From: Ignavibacteriota bacterium
GTDB lineage: Bacteria > Bacteroidota > Ignavibacteria > Kapaibacteriales > UBA2268
Direction of reading: 5' to 3'
Assembly: GCA_024636855.1 (NCBI GenBank)
Contig: JAGXGG010000019.1
Coordinates: 1 to 35,658 of the forward strand
Length of the DNA: 35,658 nucleotides
Shown piece by piece: positions 8,013 to 17,100 of this stretch (its first letter is position 1; every line of letters begins with the position of its first letter). The translations under genes and the position numbers were made by a program. The notes beneath the pieces were generated by a model. The model saw only the letters and a program-made list of their open reading frames with translations. It was not told the DNA's origin and made no database searches.

Positions 8013-9977
8013 TATAAACTTTTACTCATTCTATTAACTCCATTAGTACTAATTTCATCTGAAAATGACAAACCTTTTAGGTTAGGAGTATTATTAGGTG
8101 GGAACTATATTCAAAATGAAACAATGTTGCCTATTGTAAATGGCGATACATGTTGTGGAGAATTTAATGACGGAACTGCTTCTGGATTTTATACTGGGTT
8201 GTCTCTTAATTATGAGTTTTTACCTAAATTTATTTCTGCTGATGTTAGGTTTCTATTTGATTCAAGACCGGCTAATTTAACTGCGAATACAAATGATTAT
8301 GAAGTTTTTAATTCTATTAAGCAGGATTACGAAAAAGCTACTGTACAAAACGATTTAGAAGCTTCATTAAATTACTTTGTTTTTGATTTAGGGCTAAAGA
8401 TAAGACCAATTTCATCTATACCTATTGCTTTGAGAGTAGGATTTGATTTTTCTGATGCCTCTATTACAAAGAAATATAATCAAACTAGACACATTATAGA
8501 ACCATCAGGAATCCAAATTAATGGTAAATCAATTGAGACAGTATCTGAAGGTGATTTTGATAATTTATCTGTTTCTCAAGGTTTATCTGGTTCGTTAATA
8601 GGCGATATTGATTTGACAGAATCTATTTTATTATCTCCAGAGTTAAGTTATAGATATCCGATAAATTCATCAATGGAAGATTTTGATTGGTTCACTACAT
8701 TATTCAGAGCTGGTGCAACAATTTCCGTACGATTAAATACTCCTACCAAAGAAGTGGTAAGAGAACTTCAACAAGATACTGTTTTACCAGTTGAAGAGAT
8801 CCCAATAGTTGCTGATGAAATACAAGAAATAAATGCAATTAATAATATTGGAATTGAAAATCTAAAAATAACTCAGACTGTTGTGACTCAGACTTATCCA
8901 ATATTACCTTATATATTCTTTGATAGTACTTCGAGTAAATTATCTAATAAATATTATTACAAAGGTGATACAAAAAACTTCTCAGAGCAGCAATTAGAAA
9001 AAAATTCGCTGAGAATATATGAAAGATTATTAGATATTCTTGGTCATCGACTTAAGGAATCAGATGGTGGGATGACTATAAAAGGATACACTGATGGAAG
9101 AGAAAAATCTACTTTGAACGAGAGGAAAACTTTAGCATATAACAGAGCAAACACAGTCAAAGAGTATTTAACTAGTAAATGGGATTTAAATTCTCAAAAA
9201 TTAATGATAGAAATAGAAGATACCCCTAGTCAACCTACTAGTTCTAGTTATTTAGAAGGTTTAGCAGAGAATAGAAGAGTTGAGTTATTACCTGATGACA
9301 ACAGCCTACTCAAACCCATAGTTCATTCTCAATTTATGGAATATGCAACTAATAAAAACAAATTAAATATAGAATTAGATACAAAAGCTGATGCTATTAA
9401 AGATTATACGATAATTTTAAAAGATAATAATAATCAATTGTATACAGAATCAAAACAGTCTGTCATTCCAAATGATTATACTATAAATCTGAATAATTCA
9501 TTGATAAGTAAAATAGCAGAATCGGAAATTGATAAGCTAGAATTAGAATTGCTTATTACAAAAAATGATGGAAGAATTGAATCTAAAAAGGTACCTTTCA
9601 ATGTAGAAAAAGAGAATAATGATTTCGAATTAGGTAGGTTGAACCTTATAGTATTTGACTTTGATAAGTCTATAATAAGCGAGGCAAATACGAATATGAT
9701 TGATAAATTTATTATAAATAATATTTCTACGGAATCACAGATCGATATAATTGGCTCAACTGACTTCCTTGGTGAAAGATTTTATAACAAAGAGCTTTCA
9801 CAGAAAAGAGCTGATAATGTAGCTGAATACATAAACACATTATTGCCTGACATTAAATTTAATAAAGTAATGGGAATTGGATCTGAGAATCCTAAATTTG
9901 ATAATTCTACACCAGAGGGTAGATTCTATTGTAGAACAGTATTAATAGAAGTTAAAACACCAATAAAAATAAACTAA
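8010..9977 (+). CDS. Outer-membrane protein with tandem OmpA-like domains
   Basis: A 655-residue envelope protein. Signal peptide about residues 1-18; a probable beta-barrel (about 20-245) with alternating strands and a CCGE pair near residue 50; a linker; a first OmpA-like domain (about 296-425; GYTDGREKSTLNERKTLAYNRA, ending ENRRVELL); a middle region (about 435-540); and a second OmpA-like domain (about 544-655; FDFDKSII, GSTDFLGERFYNKELSQKRA). OmpA domains bind peptidoglycan and tether the outer membrane. The first copy keeps the usual NRRVE ending; the second has GRFYCRTVLIEV, with the Arg kept and a Cys inserted. The start is TTG. It shares an intergenic region with the divergent sortilin-like gene and is 10 bases from menA. 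Confidence 0.85.
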   Translation: MYKLLLILLTPLVLISSENDKPFRLGVLLGGNYIQNETMLPIVNGDTCCGEFNDGTASGFYTGLSLNYEFLPKFISADVRFLFDSRPANLTANTNDYEVFNSIKQDYEKATVQNDLEASLNYFVFDLGLKIRPISSIPIALRVGFDFSDASITKKYNQTRHIIEPSGIQINGKSIETVSEGDFDNLSVSQGLSGSLIGDIDLTESILLSPELSYRYPINSSMEDFDWFTTLFRAGATISVRLNTPTKEVVRELQQDTVLPVEEIPIVADEIQEINAINNIGIENLKITQTVVTQTYPILPYIFFDSTSSKLSNKYYYKGDTKNFSEQQLEKNSLRIYERLLDILGHRLKESDGGMTIKGYTDGREKSTLNERKTLAYNRANTVKEYLTSKWDLNSQKLMIEIEDTPSQPTSSSYLEGLAENRRVELLPDDNSLLKPIVHSQFMEYATNKNKLNIELDTKADAIKDYTIILKDNNNQLYTESKQSVIPNDYTINLNNSLISKIAESEIDKLELELLITKNDGRIESKKVPFNVEKENNDFELGRLNLIVFDFDKSIISEANTNMIDKFIINNISTESQIDIIGSTDFLGERFYNKELSQKRADNVAEYINTLLPDIKFNKVMGIGSENPKFDNSTPEGRFYCRTVLIEVKTPIKIN

Positions 9978-9987
9978 GGGGATTTAT

Positions 9988-10911
9988 ATGACAACTATTC
10001 AAAGTAGATCTAAAGCTTCACTTATAACGCAAGCGGTAAGACCTTTTTCATTTTCAGCATCAGTTGTTCCTGTATTAGTAGGGGCGATGTTTGCATTTGC
10101 TTACTATGAGGGAGAGATATTATGGTATTTATTTCCAGTTATAGTCATAGCTAGTATTTTACTACATTCGGGTACAAATCTAGTTAGCGAGTATTATGAC
10201 CTTGAAAAAGGAGTTGATAGAAAGGATACTTTTGGTTCAAGTAAAGTATTAGTTGAAGATTTATTACCACCCAAAACTGTTTTAAAAGCTGGTTACATTT
10301 CATTTGCCTTAGGATTTATTTTAGGTATGGTATTAGTTTACGTTCATGGTCTGCCGATACTATATTTAGGGCTTATAGGTATAGCTGGTGGAGTATTTTA
10401 TACTGGGAAACCAATTGGATACAAATATGTTGCTCTAGGTGATATACTTGTATTCTTTTTGATGGGACCACTAATGGTTATTGGATCATTTTTCTCTTTA
10501 ACAGGAGTTTTTGATTGGAATGTTGCTATTGTTTCATTACCCATTGGTTTCTTAGTTACTGCAATCCTGAATGCAAATAATATTAGAGATATAAAGCATG
10601 ATACAGAAGCACAAGTGAAGACTTTAGCAACAATACTAGGAATTAAAGCCGCAAAAAAAGAATATTATATTCTTGTATTTGGTGCTTATTTGAGTGTGGT
10701 ATTAATGGTAATTAGTGGACTACTTAGTTTCTGGACTTTATTGATAATCATTTCTTTACCGGTGGCTTTGAAAAATATAAAAGAAATTTCAGTTGCTGAG
10801 GTAAACAAGCCTGATTTAATTGCAATGATGGATATTAAAACAGCACAATTACATATGCAATTTGGAATACTATTTACGATTGGGTTAGTATTAACAGCAA
10901 TTTTAAACTGA
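9988..10911 (+). CDS. menA: 1,4-dihydroxy-2-naphthoate polyprenyltransferase (MenA-like, UbiA family)
   Basis: A 307-residue membrane prenyltransferase with about eight to nine helices. It probably attaches the isoprenoid tail to 1,4-dihydroxy-2-naphthoate in menaquinone synthesis. The N-terminal RPFSFSASVVPVLVGA matches the MenA signature. The first Asp-rich Mg-diphosphate motif is NLVSEYYDLEKGVD (residues 64-77), the second NNIRDIKHD (about 197-205). A strong AAGGGGA sits 6 bases before the ATG. It stops with TGA, showing that TGA acts as a stop codon here. Other UbiA-family substrates cannot be excluded from sequence, and no other men gene lies nearby. It is followed by the DUF1800 gene after 16 bases, probably one transcript. 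Confidence 0.82.
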   Translation: MTTIQSRSKASLITQAVRPFSFSASVVPVLVGAMFAFAYYEGEILWYLFPVIVIASILLHSGTNLVSEYYDLEKGVDRKDTFGSSKVLVEDLLPPKTVLKAGYISFALGFILGMVLVYVHGLPILYLGLIGIAGGVFYTGKPIGYKYVALGDILVFFLMGPLMVIGSFFSLTGVFDWNVAIVSLPIGFLVTAILNANNIRDIKHDTEAQVKTLATILGIKAAKKEYYILVFGAYLSVVLMVISGLLSFWTLLIIISLPVALKNIKEISVAEVNKPDLIAMMDIKTAQLHMQFGILFTIGLVLTAILN

Positions 10912-10927
10912 TACAAAAGAGACAGTT

Positions 10928-12547
10928 ATGAAAAAGATTAAATTTAATGAGTTGGATAATAATATATTATATAATTCAGATTTAAATAGGGATAATCAAT
11001 TACGTCAAGTAACTCTTTCCTTAGATGAAGAAGAAGGAAATCTAACAGATGAGAAAGCAAAACATTTATTAAGGCGTATTACTTTCGGACCTACACCTAC
11101 TGAAGTTGATTTAATAAAAGATAGACCTATTTCTGAGGTTGTAGATGAACTACTAGGAGATGGTCTAGACTATCTCCCACAAAATGAGGATAGATTGCCC
11201 CCTAGTGGTTCCTTAAACTGGATCGACACAGTAGAGGAAGATCCATCTAAGGTTCATGTGACTATACGTGGTACTATTGAAGGTAAACATAAAAGCAGAT
11301 ATGCTCAATTTGTAGACTGGTGGTTAAGTCATATGTCAAATGACATCATAAATTCTAAAAATAAGCTAGTTTCTGAAAGGTTAACTTTTTTCTGGCATAC
11401 ACACTGGTGCATTGAGTTCAGTTATGATACTCAAGGATATATTCCACCTCCATTAATATATAGAAGTAATCAATCTATTAGAAAACATAGATCAGGTAAT
11501 TTTAAAAAATTCGTCGAAGAAATGACATTGGATGGTGCATATTTACTCTATCAAAGTTTGAATCTTAGTTCAGGTAAGAACCCTAATGAAAACTACGCTC
11601 GGGAGTTGATGGAGTTATTTACAATGGGGATAGGTAATTACAGTGAGGGAGACATCAGAGAGGCTGCAAGAGCTTTGACTGGATGGAGAGTTTCTGCTCA
11701 CAGACAAGACCCTAAACCATTTGAGTTTTTTGATACTTACTTTTCTCCAAAAGATCATGACTTGGATTCGAAGCAAATAATGGGAGAGACCCTACCTGCA
11801 AGAGCAGAAGAAGATAATACAATGGATAAAGTCCGAGAAGGTGAAGTAAAAGGTCTTATTGACATATTATTCAGAAGAAGACCAGAACCCATTGCTCGAT
11901 TTATCTGCACTAAAATATATAGTCATTTTGTATATAGTAGTCCTTCAAAATATGATCAAATATTTATAAATGAGCTTGCTACTGAAATGATTGCTAGTGA
12001 TTTTGAGTTATTACCAGTATTCAAGAAGTTATTCTAAAGTAAACACTTCTACGAAAAAGCCAATATTGGTGTACAAATCAAACAACCAGTAGAATTAATT
12101 GTCAATTTAGAAAAACTTCTTAAAGTTGATTATGTCAATTCTTCTGCTGCATTAGATGATCTTGAACAAGAAATATATGATCCTCCTAATGTTAGCGGTT
12201 GGAGTGGATATAGAAGTTGGATTTCAACTAAAACATATCCACGTAGGGTAAATCATTTGAAAAACCTAATTAGTAATAAAACAAATACTGCTTGGATGGC
12301 ATTCTTATCAGAGTTCCCAAGTCCATCAAACTTTGATATTGTATTCAAAGAATTAATAGAATATACTTTACCTAAGACTGTTACACCAGAAAGAATAACT
12401 GTTCTAAAAAATAGAATAGAGAGTATATCAAAAGTAAATACTAATAATTGGACTCAAGCTTATAATAGTAGTAGTGATGATATTGGTAAATTTTTAAACA
12501 CATTTTTTCAAGAGCTTATAACAGTTCCTGATATACATTTAGCATAA
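10928..12547 (+). pseudogene. DUF1800 family protein, interrupted by in-frame TAA
   Basis: The continuous frame has 540 codons including both stops and matches the DUF1800 family, proteins of unknown function usually encoded beside DUF1501. Visible features: AKHLLRRITFGPTPTEVD (residues 54-71), LTFFWHTHW (near 150), GKNPNENYARELMELFTMG, and late DPPNVSGW. A TAA at 12035-12037 (codon 370) interrupts it after FELLPVFKKLF. The same frame continues without further stops through SKHFYEKANIGVQIKQPVEL and VSGWSGYRSW to 12547. A single change, such as AAA to TAA, would explain it; no base shift is needed. Unlike DUF1501 it has no signal peptide at the visible start. If real, the product is truncated by about one third and loses conserved C-terminal sequence. 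Confidence 0.85.
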
Positions 12548-12556
12548 GGTGATGAA

Positions 12557-14152
12557 ATGAAAAGAAGAGATTTTATAGCTACAACGATAGCAACTGGTTC
12601 AGCTCTTAGTTTACACCCTTATATATCGAAAGCAAGCCCAGTTAGAAGTACTAAAGTTCAATCGGCAGATGATTTTCTCGAAGATGATAGTATAATGATT
12701 ATTATAGATCTATTTGGAGGAAATGATGGGTTGAACACTGTTATACCATTACAACAGGATGAATATTATAATCTGAGACCCAATATAGCTTTAAAGGAAG
12801 AGGATGCAATCAGGTTTCAAAGCTCTGATTTATATCTACACCCAGCGTTAGTAACAAATGTAGAAAGTGATGGATTTCTTGGCTTATTACAGAATCGAAA
12901 TTTAGCTATAGTTGAAAGAGTAGGTTATGAGAATTACACAATGTCTCATTTCAGGTCTTCTGATATTTGGTCAAGTGGAATTGTTAATACAGACCCTAGT
13001 ATCAAACTTTTGGATGGATGGCTTGGTAGATATTTTGCATCTAAACTAGATAATTATCCTTTTGAGATTCCAGAGCATCCTTTAGGTATATCAATTGGAG
13101 GAGAAGTTCCACTTGAATTCAGAAGTGAAAAAGGTCATATGGGTATAGCCTTAACAGACCCAAATAGTTTTTATAATCTTGGTAAAGGTCTTACCCCTTT
13201 TGAAAATAAATTTCAGGGAGATACCAATTTTGAGAACGAATTTAACTTTATTCATACTATAGCAGAACAATCTGAAATTTACTCTCAAGAAGTAAAATTA
13301 GCTTATGATAAAGGAATTAACGCTGTAAAATATCCAACTTCTGGATTAGCGGCTAAAATGGGATTAATTTCTAAATTGATATCAGGAGGTTTGAAAACTA
13401 AAGTATATCATCTTAGATTAAGCAGTTTTGATTCACATGTTCAGCAAATGAATGAACCACTTTCAGGTCAGCATCCTATATTATTAAATCAATTAGCTTC
13501 AGCAATCTCATTATTTATGAAAGATGCTACTATTCAAGGATTTTCAAAAAGAGTAGCTGGACTTACTACATCTGAGTTTGGACGAAGAGCTTATGACAAT
13601 GGTAGTAGGGGTTCTGATCATGGTGCAAGTAATGTTATGTTTATGTTTGCACATGATGATAGTATTAACTTTGGTCGTGCAGGTGAACCACCAAATCTTT
13701 CAGATTTAGATAATAATGGTAATCCACGATTTCAATTTGATTTTAGAAGACTTTATACTGATTTCTTAGAAACATGGTTTGGAGCTAAAGAATTAGATAC
13801 TGAAGATATTTTCGGTGAACCTATTTTGCCTATGGGTATTCTAAAACCTAGAGTTAAAGCAGGAGTTCAAGATTATGTATTTTCAAATGGACGACCAGGA
13901 ATCGAATTATATCCGAATCCAGTTTATCAGTCTGGAATATGTAACATCAGATTTGATTTGAAGAAATCTGTAATAGGGGACATTAAGGTATATGCTACTG
14001 ATGGTAAAGTAGTTAAACATATTTATAATGGTATGTTATATAATGGACCTAATGATTCTCTTAAAATAAGTGGATTAAGATCAGGCCATTATATGGTAAC
14101 TTTAACTATTGAAAATAAAAGGTATAGCGCACCACTAAATATATTAAAATGA
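12557..14152 (+). CDS. DUF1501 family protein with Tat-like signal and T9SS sorting domain
   Basis: A 531-residue DUF1501 protein, a family with an alkaline-phosphatase/sulfatase-like fold and no settled activity. The N-terminus MKRRDFIATTIATGSALSLH carries a twin-arginine motif (RRDF) and a mild hydrophobic stretch, as in Tat signals. The core shows DLFGGNDGLNTVIPL (about 52-66), NYTMSHFRSSDIW (about 130-142) and EFGRRAYDNGSRGSDHGASN (about 339-358), whose Asp and His residues are candidate metal ligands. The last 80 residues (ELYPNPV, IKVYATDGKVV, GLRSGHYMV) look like a T9SS type A sorting domain. AAGGTGATGAA precedes the ATG. It follows the DUF1800 gene by 9 bases and its TGA overlaps the next ATG (ATGA), so all three genes are probably one operon. 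Confidence 0.9.
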   Translation: MKRRDFIATTIATGSALSLHPYISKASPVRSTKVQSADDFLEDDSIMIIIDLFGGNDGLNTVIPLQQDEYYNLRPNIALKEEDAIRFQSSDLYLHPALVTNVESDGFLGLLQNRNLAIVERVGYENYTMSHFRSSDIWSSGIVNTDPSIKLLDGWLGRYFASKLDNYPFEIPEHPLGISIGGEVPLEFRSEKGHMGIALTDPNSFYNLGKGLTPFENKFQGDTNFENEFNFIHTIAEQSEIYSQEVKLAYDKGINAVKYPTSGLAAKMGLISKLISGGLKTKVYHLRLSSFDSHVQQMNEPLSGQHPILLNQLASAISLFMKDATIQGFSKRVAGLTTSEFGRRAYDNGSRGSDHGASNVMFMFAHDDSINFGRAGEPPNLSDLDNNGNPRFQFDFRRLYTDFLETWFGAKELDTEDIFGEPILPMGILKPRVKAGVQDYVFSNGRPGIELYPNPVYQSGICNIRFDLKKSVIGDIKVYATDGKVVKHIYNGMLYNGPNDSLKISGLRSGHYMVTLTIENKRYSAPLNILK

Positions 14153-17100
14153 CAAAAAAAACTCACATATTAGCTGTAATTATCTTACTTATAGTCCCTT
14201 ACTTGTTGAATGCTCAAAAATGTAATCAATGGCCTTTGACTAGATGTATAGGAAATGGGCTCGATTTCATAAATAATAAAGGACAATCAGCTCATTTCAT
14301 GAATTTGAAGAATAATGCAACACTAAATAGTATTAGCGATGCCATGACTGTTGAAATGTGGATAAAACCAAATTTAGAATTGGGTAAGAGAAATTATTTT
14401 GCTGGTAAATGGGGTCCAACTGTTGATAAATCTGATGTATGGCAATTGTATTACGATCCTAGTAATAAGATTGTATTTGAGATTAATCATCCTACTATAG
14501 AGCTTAAAGAAGTTGACAATACTATTGCTGAATCTAATCCAGTAAGTATAAATGGTGAGTGGCATCATCTTGCGGCTGTATTCGATGGTTCCCAAAACAA
14601 AGCAATGATATATTTAGATGGAGAATTAATAGCAGAAGCTACAAATCCTAGTTATCCTTTGTCAACATTAAAAAAGAACAGTAACGATACTCAATTTGGT
14701 AGAGCAAACGAACTAACTAATAACAATAGTTACAGAACATTTCGTGGTGTAATGGACGAAATAAAAATCTGGAATAGAGCACTTCCAATGTCGGAAATAA
14801 TTTGTGAGAAAGACAAAAGAAGAAATGGTAATGAAGCTGGACTAATCGCATATTTTAGATGTAATGAGGATCCAGGTAATTATTCACCTTGTGATGTAAC
14901 TACTAATAATAGTGCAAATCTTCTTTCTGGATTGACATTTACTCTTACTAAAAATGATAGACCAGAATATAGACCATTTATTGTGACTGATCCTGTTCAA
15001 ATAGATACAATTAGATGTACAACTAGAAAGAAATATTCAATTACAGTTACAGATACATCTCTTTGTGGTTCAAGGGCATATATATGGATTACACCTGAGT
15101 TTAGACCATATTTTGATTACTCTGGTAGTTACGTTACATTACCACCAAATACACCAGTTACATATGAGTTTTATGTAGATAGTGACTTTATTGGAACTAT
15201 TAAACCGCAGATTAGATTAATTCGCGATGATGTTTGTGGGTTCGATTTACTTGCCGGTAACAAAAGGCAATGGACTATTACTAGAGAAACAGAATTAAAG
15301 TACAATGCAGATACTCTTGGTTTTGGAATTCTTAAAGCATTCTGTATTGAAGAGCCATATAAAGATATTAATTTAAAGGTTACTAATAATACTGCTACTT
15401 TTGGAACACAAAAGCCAGTAACTATCACAGGTTATAGTGTTAATTTACCACAATATTATTCTATCGTATCACCTTCATTACCTATAACTCTATCACCAGG
15501 TCAAAGTACAAATTTAGTAGTTAGGTTTAGATCAGGTAGCGTTGCGAACATATTTTATGATACTTTGAGAATACAATCAACGGATCAATGTGCAGGTGCA
15601 GGAATAATTCCGTTGACAGGAGCTGTTGAAAATATAATCAGTTTAACAAAGTTCGGAACAAAGAATGAGCAATTAGATTCTATAGATTTTGGTACTATCT
15701 GTAAATATTTTCCATCAGATGAGACTTTATTTTACTGGGAAAATTTATCTAGTGAGAATATTATAATAACTGATGTTATTGTTCCAGATGAATTCCAATT
15801 TGTTAGATTTAATAAATCTCAACCACAAACATTGGAACCTGAGAAAAGCTATCAAGTTAAGTTAATTCGTTTTATACCTAGTGTAGCTGGTGACTTCAGA
15901 GATACATTATTCATAATAGTTAAAGCAGGGGGATGTACTTTAAGAAAACCTGTAATTGTTAAAGGTAAATCTATTCACCCAGATTTGACTTTTACTGTTG
16001 ATACCGTTGATTTCGGAAATGTTTTCGTTGGCCAAGAATTAGAAAAAATAGTAAAAATAAGAAATAATGGATTAGATGAATTCACTGTAAGTTTTAGTAT
16101 TAGTAGGGGAGAAGCATTCTATTTCCCAGGTGGAAGATTCGCAACTATACCTCCAAATGAGGAAAGAGATGTTAGAGTTAGGTTCAGACCAATTACGGAT
16201 TCATTATATTATGACAAACTCTGTTTCCAAGAAACTCCTCAAACAGGTTGCTATGCATCAGGATGTATTACTTTGAAGGGAAGAGGTATAATAGATAAGT
16301 TTAGATTTAATCCTGAAGTAATGAAAATAGAGAATGTAATAGCTTGTCAAGATTCGATTAATGAAGTTTACATAGTCAATGAATCTCCAGTTACTTTAAA
16401 TCTGAAAGATTTCTATTTGAATGACCCTTCTAAAAGATTTGATATTTTGGAGCCAGTTGCTGATACTAATAGTTTGAAGTCCTTTAATACAAATCTAGCA
16501 GCTGGTGACAGTATAAAATTCAAATTCAGGTATACTCCAAATGATCTAATAAATGATAGAGCTGACAAAGCATTTCTTGAATTTTCGGATCAAGATAATG
16601 AGGATTGGTTTGCCTTTTTACAAGCAAGTTCTACACTCCCAAAATTATTTATGCAAGACAATAATGCATTTGGAACTGTAGAAGTTGGTGAAAGACCTAC
16701 TCAGAAGATTATTCTTGAAAATATATCTTCAATACCAGTTCATTTGGATAGCATTAAAATTGGAGCCAACTTTAATATTTTATATCCACCTAATATAGTT
16801 GATAGAGCTTTAGCACCCAGAGATACAATACAAATAACAGTAGAGTTTGTACCTACTTCAGATATTAATTATACCGCTAAACTAACTTCGTATAGTAGTG
16901 AACCCTGTTTAGTTCAAAATGAGGTATCATTTTCAGGTAAAGGTAAAATAATTCCTATAGAAATTATCTCAACTCTTGTTACTTTTGGGTTTGTTAAATC
17001 ATGTGATTGTGAAACATCAGAGATAACTTTAGCTAATAATTCCAGAGTAAATGATGCCATTATTGACAATATTTGGATAGATGGTGTAGGAATAATTGGA

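Noticed and set aside
12038-12256. Start of an independent small gene after the DUF1800 stop, or an intergenic spacer
   Set aside because: The region is in frame with DUF1800, free of stops and family-like; the first later start codon (TTG at 12257) has no ribosome site.
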